Assembly (NCBI GenBank): GCA_002811645.1
Contig: PDIP01000001.1
Location: 139,083-203,082 of the forward strand
Length of the DNA stretch: 64,000 nucleotides
Direction of reading: 5' to 3'
DNA from: Corallochytrium limacisporum
Lineage: Eukaryota > Opisthokonta
The notes beneath the pieces are model-generated. The model was not told where the DNA came from, made no database searches, and worked only from the letters and a program-made list of their open reading frames with translations. Both the position numbers and the translations under genes were made by a program. Every line of letters begins with the position of its first letter. The stretch's first letter is position 1. Positions 1 through 10,331 of this stretch are shown here, one piece after another.

Positions 1-38
1 CTGCAGCGCCTCGTTCAAAATTTTCTTTTTTTTTTCTT

Positions 39-54
39 CCCCCCCCCCCCCCCC
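39..54 (+). repeat. 16-nt C homopolymer
   Basis: An uninterrupted run of 16 C, followed by a short GCGGGG segment that could pair back to it. It is the longest of the G/C runs found in promoter-type intervals of this window. Confidence 0.95.
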
Positions 55-398
55 GCGGGGGCCTCGTCCTCTCCCTCACTGCCTCTCTCGCGCGCGCTCA
101 AGAGAGATGGGCAAAACGAGTGTGTGCCTGTAGAAGAGAGTACGGACCACCCGGGGGTGGTACACACAGTACCGCCATCGCCCATCGATCCATCATAGAT
201 CCCCCCCCCACCCTGCCCGCGCCCTTACGTCCTCGGGGTCTTCCGTTTCTCCCTACGGGGTGCCACCCCAAACTGGCCCCGCGGGGGTGGTAGGTGTATG
301 TATGTCTCATAGTTCATGTCAGTCAGACAAGAATTCCAGTTATACACTACCAGCTTGTTTCTATTTTCATTTTGGGGTGCTATACATGCCCACACACT

Positions 399-451
399 TC
401 TCTCTCTCTCTCTCTCTGTGTGGCTGGCTGGCTGGCTGACTGGCTGGCTGG
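399..451 (+). repeat. (CT)n followed by (TGGC)n microsatellite
   Basis: About nine CT dinucleotides run directly into an imperfect tetranucleotide TGGC repeat, broken once by TGAC. A typical unstable microsatellite with no coding interpretation. Confidence 0.9.
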
Positions 452-3092
452 TGAGTTAGATGGTTTGGTTTTTTTTTTCTCTTTCCATTTGTCCCTTTTT
501 TTTGGGCGGTGTGTGGAATTTTTTCTCTCGTCTTCCCTTCTCCCCCTTTTTTTCTATGATGATGGATGACACCCAACCGGACCAAGCCACGCACACACAA
601 AAGACGAGGGGCACGGCCACCCCCGATCAAAATAAACAGCCTCCGACTTTCGCTGGACCTTCCCCTCTTCATTTTTTTTTCGCATCATTTTTTTTCTCGT
701 CCTCGAACTATTTTTTTTCCTTCCCCTTTGGAAGGGAAAGATCTTTGTTCACTCCCCCCCCCCGGCCTCTTCTCCCTCCTCCCACCCTCTCTCACGCACT
801 TTCTCTCTCTCGCTCTCTCTCTAACTCTCTAAAACCCCCCTTTTTCTTTTACCGGTTGCGCAGAAGAGCCGCTCCCCCCCCCCACGTATTTTGCTGTGGC
901 TGCTGCGCTTCCAATACTTTAATGGATCTTTTGATAGATGAGATCTCTACTCCGGCTTCACTCACTTCACATAGCCAACTGACTCACTCACACATTACTC
1001 TCTCTCTCTCTCTCTTTTACTCTCCCTCTCGTTCCCTGAGTTTGTTTCCCATAGATATAGGGTATATAGGGCCCAATGTGATCGCATAAGAATGGCAGCC
1101 AAAAGGCCTGGCATAGCAAGAGCATAAGGAGAAAGAAAAAAAAAGGAAAAAAATTATTGAGGAGGGGGGGGGGGGTGTTGCAGGAAACACCTCGAAAATT
1201 AGAGAACAAAAAGAAAAGGTTGGACACCCACACCAACAGCACACATTTTTTCCTGGGTCACACATAGAGCAATGGGTGTGTGTGTGTGTGGGTTCAGAGC
1301 CGCACACAACTGGGAAGGTTCAGTATTGGCAGGTAAGGGACTGACGACCGACCGAAAAAAAAAAAGAGAGCTTGCTGTGCGCTTAAGTCTCCGCTTTTGC
1401 CCCTGGGGTCACCACTCGCCCCTTTGTCCCCCCTGTGAAAACCCTGGTGTGAGGGCGCGCGATCCAAGGAAACCGTCGCATCTCTGTCTCCGGAGGAGAA
1501 ACCCCGGGGGGGGGCTGTCTGTCTCTCACTCGCTCAGTCACTCACTCTCTCTCTCTCACTCTTCTCCTCCTCCTCCGAAAAATTCCTTTCCAAGCAATTG
1601 CTGGTGATGGTGGGCTGGACCGGCCGATGCTTTGCACACACTCACACCAACTCTCTCATAGGGGAGGAGAATGGAGAGCCCCTGCCGGGGAAGGTGGAGG
1701 AGAGTGGGGAGGGAACGCATAGCCACGCGACCGATACTGAATGCTCAGGACTGACTGGATAAAAACTGGTTGCGGCCGTATTGGCACACAAGTCACCATG
1801 CAAAACTGTCAATTCCCTCGGCCACCCCCCCCTTTCCCCCCTCTTCCCTGGTGGCTTCATGGCTATACACCCCCCCCCTTCCCTTCGGTCCCACCCGAAC
1901 CATCTCCTTTGGCCATGTTTCTTCCCATCGAGCCTTAGTTATATACATTTACTACCGGATCACAGGCTTTCGTGGGTACCTTCCCGAGCGATTGCTGTTT
2001 CTTCCTCCGTTGGCCAACTGTCCCTCCTTGGGCCCTGAGCTTCTTCCGTTGACCCACCAACGTCCACCAAAAAAGAACGAACGACGAATGGAAAAAAAAA
2101 AAAGAGAGAGAAAAAGCCCCTGGTCAGCGCGCCGCCGTCCTTCTCTCTACCTCCCTCGTTCCTTCGCCTCCCCTGCCCTTCCCTGGTCACCGATTCTTCA
2201 CGGGTTCTTCACCAACCAACCAACCCAAGCCAGGGGCCTAGCTCTCTCTCTCTTGGGCGGCACATTTTTTTTCCTCTTTTTCTTTTTTATTCTTTTCTTT
2301 TTTTGTTCCTTTTTGCTCTCTGCGCCTAAAATTTTTCCTGCTGAGCCACAAGAGACGAGAAGAGATGGCACTTGAGCTCTTAGCGAGGTTGGGGGTGTGG
2401 GGTGGTAAGGGAACGAGCTCGGATCTCTCTCTCTCTCTCTCTCTGTGCTCCTCCCTCGCGGGGCCTCCCTTGACTTTTGGGGAACACTCACACACACGCA
2501 CTCTCTCTCTCTCGCACGCAACACACACAGTCCGCGGCACGCCCTTTCCACAGCGGGCGATGAAGGAAACGAACGAAACGAAATGAGTAACGCGTAATAT
2601 CCTCTTGGGTTTGCCGGAGAAAATCGATTTGTCCCGGTTCAAAGGAGTGACAGAAACCTCACGGACACTGCTCTGCTTGCTGCGTACGTTCAGGAGACAC
2701 TTTTCTCTTGAAAGCAGAAAATATCCGGGCATAAGAACGCACCACGACATTGGGACCGAGTATAATGATATCCTACTGCCAAAGACTTCATAAATTCACG
2801 TGCATGATGGTTTTGTTACATTGGGCAGAATGTGAACATGGTCCCTGGCAGATATTTGAAAAATTGCGGACTCTCAATCAGAATGGACAAGAAATTGTTC
2901 ATGTATTATGATCTGCCCGTTTCTTTGTTCGGCAACCAGTTAAAGGGAGAATACGGTTGTGTGGCGTCAAGTGTGAACGGCAGTTTTAGTTGTTTCCAAG
3001 TCGATAAGAGATAGATTGGCAGTAAGAATATGACATAGGAGTGCGGTTCCCTACACATAGTGTCTTGTCACTATAAACTCAACACAGCCGAT

Positions 3093-4934
3093 ATGCGATT
3101 TGGTTTCGGAATGACCCTGAGGGCTGCGGTCCTGGCAGTTGCAATCTCAACCGTCAGTGTCTCTGCCCAAAGCGAGAGCGACTTAAAGGATGACCCCAAT
3201 GTACATATTCCCGAGTACTATAAACTGCAGGTTGCGGACGGGGGTAGTTCAGTGAACGGCACGGCAATGTGCATCGGTGTGGACCCAGAGACGAGTATTA
3301 CGTCCATCGTGAAATGTGACAGCTCGTATGCTATGGTTTGGTACAGAGACCGTCTGTATATGCTGGATGCCAAGTTATATCTTGACAATGAGTCGACGGT
3401 CTGTCTCTCAGTGGTAGAAGACTCGGACGACAAGCCGTTGATTGCAACCAACTGTCCCCTTGCTCCGGCTCCTTCGTTGGGCACTGATCCCACGGAAACC
3501 TATGTGTTCCATGAAGGCAGTACAAACAGCACTGCGAGACTCCTCAGTCTCTTCGTCCTGGACGGCAACAATGATGTGTGCGTGAGCTATGACGAGGACT
3601 ATGAGGACTTCCCGTTCATTATCTCAGTTTGCGACTACGAGACAGCTGCGAACAAAACTCTAAACTTGATCCAAGAATTCTCTCTTGTATCGGTTGAAAA
3701 GTCAGAGTTTGACCCCGATTCGACCTCGGTATCCCCAAGTGAACCCTCGAACTCTACCGATTCCGGCTCATCTACAAGCGTCGGCCTCATCATCGGTATC
3801 GTAGTGGGAGTTGCGGTCGTAGCCTTCGTTGCGGGCCTGCTCGTTGTCCAGAGACGGAGAGCTGCCCGCAGTGACAAGAACAGCATGGAGATGGGCATGA
3901 GCGACCCTGTCAAGGTCCTCACTCAGAATCCAAGCCCCAGCAGAGCCGACTTTGAGGCCACACTGCTAAAGATCCAGGAACTCATGGTTAACAGTGTGCC
4001 TGCCGAGCTCGTCATCACCAAGGAACAGCTCACATTGCAGGAACAGCTGGCCAACGGAAACTTTGGAGCCGTCTACAACGGTGTCCTGACCAAGAACCCG
4101 GGAGCTTCAGACTTTGTGGCTGCGAAGGTGCCGCGCTTTGACCAGGACGCAACGGCAAATCTGCATCGCCTCTACCAATTTGCGGCTGAAGCTCGCTACG
4201 TGTGCATGCTGGCACCTCATGACAACATCATCGCCTGCCTTGGTGTGTGTATGGATCCAGAAAAGCCCATGATTGCGTTCGAGAAGATGTCATGGGGTGA
4301 TGCGGCTACGTACCTCCGAAACCTGGAGCACAATGCCGGGGTTCTCAACTACCTCGACTACGTTGCGACCCAGGTGGCGCGTGGCATGCAACACATTCAT
4401 GAGAAGGGATGCATCCACCGTGATCTTGCCCTGCGTAACATTCTGATTGGTGATCAGATGCAGGTCAAGATTGGTGACTTTGGTCTCATGAAAGTGGCAG
4501 ACGCGAATGGTGTCTACCGTGAGTCTGGAGATGAAACTCGTCTTGTTACCCAGCTCAATGCCTCTGCTGGTGAGGCTGCCGGGATGCCTGTTCGCTGGAT
4601 GGCACCGGAGTCTTTGCTGCACAGAGAGTGGAGCTTCCTCAGTGATATCTGGAGCTTCGGCATCCTCCTGTACGAGATTTACAACCTCGGTACGGTCCCA
4701 TACTTTGGGCACACGAACTCACAGGTTGTGGAACTTGTCCCGACTGGCCAGCTTAGCCTCCAGGCGCCGGAAATGGCCGATGAGACAATTGTGAATTTTG
4801 TGTTCCGCACTTGTTTGTCTCTGGAAAAGTATAACCGTCCGAGCTTTGAGCACATTGTCCGCGTCCTGGAGAACCAGGGTAATCGCGACGCACGCAATGT
4901 ATATGTCGAGGACGTGCAGATGGGCGGACAGTAA
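3093..4934 (+). CDS. Receptor-like protein tyrosine kinase, single-pass
   Basis: A 613-aa type I membrane tyrosine kinase. The open frame extends upstream only through a GTG, so the ATG at 3093 is used; it starts a clear signal peptide (hydrophobic to about residue 25, Ala-Gln cleavage region). An ectodomain of about 200 residues with several Cys and NxS/T sites is followed by a Ser/Thr-rich stalk, a transmembrane helix (about 230-252) and a basic stop-transfer sequence. The kinase domain starts near 308. Seen: glycine loop 320-325 with Ala at the first Gly position, VAAK Lys345, HRDLALRN with Asp444, DFG Asp462, and the tyrosine-kinase-type RWMAPE near 501-506. All catalytic residues are present, so it should be active. 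The ectodomain matches no family I can name. It is convergent with CHMP5, 209 bp apart. Tyrosine specificity is secure; ligand and pathway are unknown. Confidence 0.93.
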   Translation: MRFGFGMTLRAAVLAVAISTVSVSAQSESDLKDDPNVHIPEYYKLQVADGGSSVNGTAMCIGVDPETSITSIVKCDSSYAMVWYRDRLYMLDAKLYLDNESTVCLSVVEDSDDKPLIATNCPLAPAPSLGTDPTETYVFHEGSTNSTARLLSLFVLDGNNDVCVSYDEDYEDFPFIISVCDYETAANKTLNLIQEFSLVSVEKSEFDPDSTSVSPSEPSNSTDSGSSTSVGLIIGIVVGVAVVAFVAGLLVVQRRRAARSDKNSMEMGMSDPVKVLTQNPSPSRADFEATLLKIQELMVNSVPAELVITKEQLTLQEQLANGNFGAVYNGVLTKNPGASDFVAAKVPRFDQDATANLHRLYQFAAEARYVCMLAPHDNIIACLGVCMDPEKPMIAFEKMSWGDAATYLRNLEHNAGVLNYLDYVATQVARGMQHIHEKGCIHRDLALRNILIGDQMQVKIGDFGLMKVADANGVYRESGDETRLVTQLNASAGEAAGMPVRWMAPESLLHREWSFLSDIWSFGILLYEIYNLGTVPYFGHTNSQVVELVPTGQLSLQAPEMADETIVNFVFRTCLSLEKYNRPSFEHIVRVLENQGNRDARNVYVEDVQMGGQ

Positions 4935-5143
4935 CCACGCTGGTGCTCACTTGACCAAAAACAAATGTAGATTATCCTGAATAGATCTTGACATTGTAAA
5001 CCTTAAAACAAAATATTCAAACATGACGCAAAGCCATCAGCACTGCCGCCGCAGTGACTTGTCGGTTTAGATTCAATTTTCTGTAGTTTCCAGAGCTCCT
5101 GTATTTTGACCTTACGAATACAAATTGTGCGTTGCCCTGCAAT

Positions 5144-5803
5144 TTAGCTGGTGGTGACCTGAGCCGGCAATCCGAATTCGTCCACCGCGCTCTCTTCCTG
5201 CTTTGCTCCGGGTTCGGTGATCGGAGCGTCTGGAATGGCTGATGCCTCGTCGAGGTACGACGTATCCTCGTCCAAAGCAATGTCATCTTCCAGTAGGTCC
5301 AATTCAGCCTCCAGTTCCTCGTCGTCGATCTCTTCGGGCAAACCATAGCTCCGGCTCAGTGCCTCCTGGATCTCGTTAGCCTGGTCAAGCATGTCCTCCA
5401 GGTCGTCCTGAACTGCGTCGACCTTGTCAATATTAATGTTCTTGAACTGTTTCTTCATATCCTTGACACCGGTCTTCATGGCATCTACCTGGGTGATGGT
5501 GTCCTTCAGACCCTGTGTGGCCATATTGGCCTGCTCCATGTTAAATGACTGTTGCATGAGCTGGTCACGCTGGCTTTCATACATGCGTTTCTGCTTCAGT
5601 ACGCGCATGGCCCGAGACTTGACAGCGTTCTTGGCAGCCGGTGACTTTGCATTCTTCATCTGCTGTTTGTACTTTGTGAGCTCCTGCTCCAATTTTTGAA
5701 TTTTCTTCTCAACGGTTTCCACACGTCCATCTGTGTTGGCAATAGCGTCTGTAAGGGTAGCCTTAGGCTGTTTCGGTTTCGAAGAACCAAATATACGATT
5801 CAT
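5144..5803 (-). CDS. CHMP5: ESCRT-III-associated SNF7-family protein CHMP5/VPS60
   Basis: A 219-aa SNF7-domain protein. In other eukaryotes CHMP5/VPS60 joins ESCRT-III on endosomes and binds LIP5/VTA1 to stimulate VPS4 disassembly. The N-terminus begins MNRIFG, as in animal CHMP5. It has a basic helical hairpin (about 1-100) with the [10 protein letters not shown] and [10 protein letters not shown] blocks typical of this subfamily, then an acidic C-terminal half with [12 protein letters not shown] and a terminal DEFGLP motif (part of the LIP5-binding end in animal CHMP5). Length equals the animal protein (219 aa). The start is the first ATG on the minus strand, just downstream of a GGGGG stretch. 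Assignment to CHMP5 rather than another CHMP is very secure. Confidence 0.97.
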   Translation of the reverse strand: MNRIFGSSKPKQPKATLTDAIANTDGRVETVEKKIQKLEQELTKYKQQMKNAKSPAAKNAVKSRAMRVLKQKRMYESQRDQLMQQSFNMEQANMATQGLKDTITQVDAMKTGVKDMKKQFKNINIDKVDAVQDDLEDMLDQANEIQEALSRSYGLPEEIDDEELEAELDLLEDDIALDEDTSYLDEASAIPDAPITEPGAKQEESAVDEFGLPAQVTTS

Positions 5804-7312
5804 TTTGCCCCCCTAGTTTCCGCTCTCAGAGCTGTTTTCTTGGATTGTCGTTTGGTGCGTATCACTTCCCGTACTTCACAAGGTGTACTAGTCAACCTCT
5901 ATGCGCCTCTGCTAGGAATTCTCTTCAGCTACTCTCCAACTGTAAACACCGACTGTAAGGTGTACTTAACGTACCTTCTTTGCAAAGTTTGATCACTGTG
6001 TAGCACCGACTCGTCAGGTACGTCGTCATTCTCTCGCACCTCGCTGCGTTCGTTGGGAGGGGGGTTTCCTCTCAGGGTCTCGCCCCACCGCTGCTAGCCC
6101 TCGCTATCTCTCTCCCAAGGCTCAGTCGTTTCCCGGACACGCTCTTGGAGAAAACCCTTTCTTTTTTTGTTTCAACTTTTCTCCTTTATCTCTCTCTCAC
6201 CTTCAACTGCGGCATGCCAAAACTTCCCATAATCTTTGCTGGTCAGAGAATATTAAATAGAAAAAGGAGGGCGGGTGGTGGTGGTGGTCGTTGTTCAGTG
6301 GCCTTCCCCGCTGCAAAAGAAAATTCACGGGCCCCTTGGCCTTAATTCTTGCCTTTTGGGACACAGTGGCCCGAGCGAGATGGCAAAAAGCCGGGCCCTT
6401 TTGAAAAGAATAAACACTGCTGCTGCTGCTGCCCCCCCCCCCAGGGGGACTCGAAAAAATCGTGGACGGTTAAAAAAATTTTCTTCGCCTTCACAATCTC
6501 CCTTCTGTCCCCCCCGTCACCGAGACATTGACTACTGACAAGAGGGCAAAAAACCACACGTACAAAGAGCCCCCCCCCCGGGGGGCCGAGGGGGGGGGGT
6601 GGCATCCATCCACCCGGACTCGTTCGGTCGGTGGTCCTCTCCGTCGCGACAGCAAATTTCGCGGGGCGGGCCGAACTTTGCCAAAGAACCGAGGGGCCGA
6701 AGGTGGGGGAAGGAGGGGAGAGGGCAAGGGAAAAAAGGGAGGGAGGGCGGTTTGGCTGTGTGCTGGTACACTGACTCTGCCCTGGCTGAAATTCCTTCGT
6801 GCTCATATCATCATCCCTCCAGCCAGTAGAAAGCTCCGGTTACGGGTGACGGTAGCGGTAGGGCGAGGGGAAGAGTGCAGGACGATGAGGCCGGTGACCA
6901 CCGGGGATACTGGCACCGAAGAGCTTGTAGGTGCCGAAACGATGGCCCAGGCAAGGCACTCGTTTCATGCAAAATCAAGAAGTGAACTTTTTGCCATCTT
7001 CGGGATTCAAGTCCAACATTGTGCCGCTCCCTTTGGTCCTCGACACTGTGCCACACGCATTTGGGCCTACGCAAGGACCCTGCAAACAGCAGCTTTCGTA
7101 CCACCTACCTTGCGCACTCATGCACACTCTATCGCATTTTTCTGCGCAGCTCTGAACTAGAAAATAAAAATCGATGGCTGCTGGAACAGCATGAAGAGTT
7201 GACATCATCTGGTGTTTGCAAAAATGCATGGCGTTTACGTGAGCTCATGTGGTGATTGTCTTACAACATGGTTTAATAATGTGGTTTAGAAATATCACGT
7301 TCTGTTGCTAAT
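5804..7312. other. Intergenic region, promoter side of CHMP5
   Basis: 1.5 kb between the start of CHMP5 and the stop of TOM70 (both minus strand). No supported gene. It holds strong C/G runs: a C run near 6433-6442, and at 6570-6599 a run of 10 C, 6 G, then 10 G, able to fold as a perfect C/G hairpin. The open frames across 6342-7255 overlap each other on both strands and have shadow-like composition. Confidence 0.6.
6570..6599. repeat. Poly-C/poly-G inverted tract
   Basis: Ten C are followed immediately by six G, CCGA, and ten more G. The arms are self-complementary and G-quadruplex formation on the + strand is also possible. It lies upstream of CHMP5 in a promoter-type interval. Confidence 0.85.
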
Positions 7313-9055
7313 CTACATGTCCGGGAATCCCTGGCTCTCGAGCTGGTCAAGCTGTTCAACGAGACGCGGGATAGTGCCGAGGTGGCGGTTGAGTTCGACC
7401 TCTTCCTTGGCGGCCACAAACTGCATGAGCTGCGGTTCCATGAAGCTGAACTGGATAGCTTTATCGTAGCATTCGATCGACTTCTGGACCTCGAACTGCT
7501 TCAGATATACCCGAGCCAGAGCTGCGTAGGCATCAACATTCTCCGGATCCTTCTTGATTGCCAGTTCGTAGTTTTCGTGCGCCTCCTTGACCTTACCCAT
7601 CTGCAGGAGAATGATGCCCTTGTACAGGTATGGGAACGGTGAATCAGAGTCCTTCTCGATGGAAGTGTCAAAATACTTCATGGCATCGTCATACTTCTGC
7701 TGCATGCCATAGATGAAGGCCAGGTTGTAATAGGGATCCGCCTTATCCCCAAAGCGTTCCATGGCGCTCTTCAGGGTCTCCACACCCTTGTCAAAATTCT
7801 TGGCGAAGGCATTGGCAATGGCAGACTGGTTCAGCGGCTCCAGGCGATCGGGCGCCAGTTCCATGGCCTTCTCGTAGTCACTAATGGCCTTTGGCATTTC
7901 CAAAGCCTCCGCGTGGGACTGTCCACGGTGGAAGAAACAGAGCCAGTCCTTCTTTCCGATGTTGCAGGCCTTGCCAAAGAGGGCCATGGCCTCATCAGTC
8001 TTACCGTGAGACATGAAGATGGTGGCCTTGCGCACCATGGCACGGGCATTCTTGGGATGCTTGCTAAGGACGTCGTTGAGGATTTCCTTGGCCTCATCGC
8101 TCAGACCATGCATGAAGCACAGCGTGGCCAGCTGTCCACCGATCTCGTCACTGTTCGGGTACGTCTTGTAGGCCGTGCGGTAGTAATCCAGTGCAGCTTC
8201 GTAGTCCTCATCTGCCAACAGCTTCTGGCCCTTGCGCTCCGCTTCTTCCCGGGGGTCTTCCTTGTGCGCATTCAAAGTGCTCAGGTCCTCCGGCAGGAAG
8301 GTGTTTACGTAAATCTTGATCATGCTCTTCGGCCTCATGCGCCCGCTGGTATTCTTCATCATCTGCTGGGTCTCGTCAATGACCATGGGTTCAAAGAGAC
8401 GGCTCACCACCGTTTCCACCGTCTTGGCACGGGTGAATTCGTCATCACCGAAGTTGGTAGCATTGAGTAGATCATACATGGCCAGCTTGAAGGACTTCTT
8501 CTTTTCATATAGGTCTCCGCGGCGCTTGTACGCCTTGGCGTACCGGTCGTTCACCTTAACGGCTCTCGAGTAAGCTTCGATGGCCTTGTCATCCTCCTTC
8601 ATGCGCTGATAACAGGCACCCTTGTTGTACTCCAGGGTTGAGATCTTCGGATCGTTCTGACCGTAGATCTTCTCCGCCTCCTCGTACTTCTCGATGGCCT
8701 CCAGATACTTTTCCTTCTTATAAAATTCGGCACCCTGTGCACTCAGCTTTGCCGCACGTTTGCGTTCTGGATCACTGGTTTTAGGGACTTCCTTCGTAGC
8801 ATCAGCGAACGATTTGCCCGGGGTGGTGCCCTTGGGAGGTAAGCTGGCCGGCGTGGCGTTACCCTTTTCCGCCTTGTCTGCTGCCTTCACGACCGCAGGT
8901 TCGTCGTGCTCGTCATCATCGTCTTGGTCATCCGGTTTGCGGGTGATTTTGTAACCAGCATAGAACACAATCAGACCAGCAGTGAGACCGAGCAGAGCCT
9001 TCTCCGTGGTGGAGAGCTTCTGAAACTCCGCCTTGATCTCGTCCAACAGACCCAT
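7313..9055 (-). CDS. TOMM70: Mitochondrial import receptor subunit TOM70
   Basis: A 580-aa outer-membrane import receptor. TOM70 binds Hsp90/Hsp70-delivered precursors, especially carriers, and passes them to TOM40. The ATG at 9055 gives MGLLDEIKAEF, then an N-terminal transmembrane helix (about 21-38), a charged Asp/Glu linker, and arrays of TPR motifs from about residue 95 to the C-terminus (first repeat RAAKLSAQGAEFYKKEKYLE). Length fits the family (about 600 aa). An in-frame ATG at 9220 would add 55 residues ahead of the membrane anchor. That would bury the signal anchor and has no family precedent, so it is treated as leader, although it remains possible. The next gene upstream diverges. 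Confidence 0.95.
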   Translation of the reverse strand: MGLLDEIKAEFQKLSTTEKALLGLTAGLIVFYAGYKITRKPDDQDDDDEHDEPAVVKAADKAEKGNATPASLPPKGTTPGKSFADATKEVPKTSDPERKRAAKLSAQGAEFYKKEKYLEAIEKYEEAEKIYGQNDPKISTLEYNKGACYQRMKEDDKAIEAYSRAVKVNDRYAKAYKRRGDLYEKKKSFKLAMYDLLNATNFGDDEFTRAKTVETVVSRLFEPMVIDETQQMMKNTSGRMRPKSMIKIYVNTFLPEDLSTLNAHKEDPREEAERKGQKLLADEDYEAALDYYRTAYKTYPNSDEIGGQLATLCFMHGLSDEAKEILNDVLSKHPKNARAMVRKATIFMSHGKTDEAMALFGKACNIGKKDWLCFFHRGQSHAEALEMPKAISDYEKAMELAPDRLEPLNQSAIANAFAKNFDKGVETLKSAMERFGDKADPYYNLAFIYGMQQKYDDAMKYFDTSIEKDSDSPFPYLYKGIILLQMGKVKEAHENYELAIKKDPENVDAYAALARVYLKQFEVQKSIECYDKAIQFSFMEPQLMQFVAAKEEVELNRHLGTIPRLVEQLDQLESQGFPDM

Positions 9056-9929
9056 TGTTTGGACGTGAGGTCGGCGCTTGGTGATACCCTCCTTTACGAT
9101 TTCCTCGCTTTGTTGGGCAGTGGCTCTGGTAGCATTGGTAAACTGTTCCTCTGACTGAAGTAGCCAAACAAGTGGGGAACCTCTATCTGAAGCAAGCCGA
9201 CAGCGGCCTCTGATACACATGACTTTTTCTTACACACTCTTGGCTTCATGACGCAGACTACCCCCTCTCCCCCGTGTGTGCCTGCCCGGTCCGCCGGGCG
9301 GAGGTCAAGGAGTGGTAATAGAAAAAAAGAAAAAAAATGAAATCGAACTGTGCGGACCAGCGCGTATGCCGGAGAGAGCGGAGGAAAACACCGTCCAGGT
9401 TGGAGAACCGGAGCGGCAACCCAAAAATCCCCAGCCCCACGCAGCAAGTGAGCGCCGGAAGCAAAGGAAAAATGTTTACATCGCGCGCGCCAGAAGCGCA
9501 TTGCGGAGATCCACGGTGCTGCGCGGTGTGTTCTCGCACACACAGAGTAACATGTGACGTTTGGGAATCTCGCTCCCGTTTCTCTCAACTTCGTGGCCAA
9601 CTAAAATTGCTCACCAAAGGGAACTGTGTACTGAACTTAGGGGCCGAATTCCATGTGTTTGTTGACACTTTTGCGCTGCGAAGAACAGAGGAGGAAGGGG
9701 GAGGCATTGTTGGTAGATACTATCAATTTTATTGATTTATATCATTGCGAGCTTGGGGGAGAGGATCGACTAGGGGGTTGCTCGGGCGATAAAGGCGCAT
9801 CCTGTGTTAATGCCACAGGTTGTGAACATGGATCAGTTATTTGTGACAGGATCATTGAGCGCACAGAAAACTTCAATGGATCGCTGTTGGGGGCCATAAA
9901 GCCTCGCATCTGGGAATTTCTGCTTCCCA
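9056..9929. other. Divergent intergenic region TOM70/small protein
   Basis: Head-to-head interval holding both promoters. It contains an in-frame ATG extension of TOM70 (9056-9220), an A-rich tract near 9321-9340, and short C or G runs near 9251-9270 and 9755-9778. No other gene is supported. Confidence 0.55.
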
Positions 9930-10253
9930 ATGGAGGTCGAAGAAGAGCACTTTGATCCGCTGGGACACCGTCCCGTCACGGTAGACGAGCTTCTGTGGGC
10001 TGCACAGGAGACCTTGAGGAACAAGTCGAGACCTGATGCAAAGCCAAGACGTACTAGAACCAAGCTGGACACTGATGGTGATGACGACGGTGGCGACACG
10101 GATCCCGAAGAGGCCCCGGTCGACAGGGTAGAGGCTGCGAGTGATCAGGCCTCGGTACCGCTCTCGGAGATGAGGAAGAAGAAACCATTGGACAACAGCG
10201 TCAATACCAACAGCACAAGCAACGACTACGAGTTCTTGGATGATTTACTGTAA
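9930..10253 (+). CDS. Small acidic hypothetical protein
   Basis: A 107-aa open frame from ATG 9930; an in-frame TAA at 9897 limits any unspliced extension. I recognise no family. The N-terminal 40 residues (HFDPLGHRPVTVDELLWAAQ region) look like a short amphipathic helix. A basic patch (KPRRTRTK) follows, then a long Asp/Glu/Ser-rich disordered tail ending in NDYEFLDDLL, an acidic-hydrophobic motif of the kind seen in short linear interaction or activation motifs. Support for it being real: it occupies the expected place as the plus-strand partner of a convergent pair with MetRS (78 bp between stops), and codon use looks normal. It could also be the last exon of a spliced gene. Confidence 0.45.
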   Translation: MEVEEEHFDPLGHRPVTVDELLWAAQETLRNKSRPDAKPRRTRTKLDTDGDDDGGDTDPEEAPVDRVEAASDQASVPLSEMRKKKPLDNSVNTNSTSNDYEFLDDLL

Positions 10254-10331
10254 TGCACAGGTATAATTATAGCACTGCTTATTAAACGTTTCTACATTTC
10301 GTACAGTTTACATGTTCTAGTTGCACACGCT

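Larger units (their letters stand above)
1..3092. other. Low-complexity pyrimidine-rich intergenic region
   Basis: No supported gene. The + strand is strongly enriched in C and T and full of simple repeats: a 16-nt C run at 39-54, a (CT)n run at about 399-417 followed by a TGGC tetranucleotide run at about 419-451, further CT runs near 800-830, 992-1014, 1545-1560 and 2423-2443, a G run near 1165-1176, a (GT)n run near 1275-1290, and many T or C homopolymers. The open frames here encode only compositionally biased Ser/Leu/Pro/Phe or Arg/Glu strings. The last 300 bp before the kinase gene have ordinary composition and probably hold its promoter and leader. Confidence 0.7.

Noticed and set aside
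460-1089. 209-codon open frame in the pyrimidine-rich block
   Set aside because: Encodes only Ser/Phe/Pro/Leu strings from CT and T runs, with overlapping frames on the opposite strand; composition artefact.
3060-3092. Upstream extension of the receptor kinase frame
   Set aside because: Begins at GTG; the ATG at 3093 starts a proper signal peptide. The same reasoning removed GTG/TTG extensions from the GT64, J-protein, PEX10, coiled-coil and OB-fold genes.
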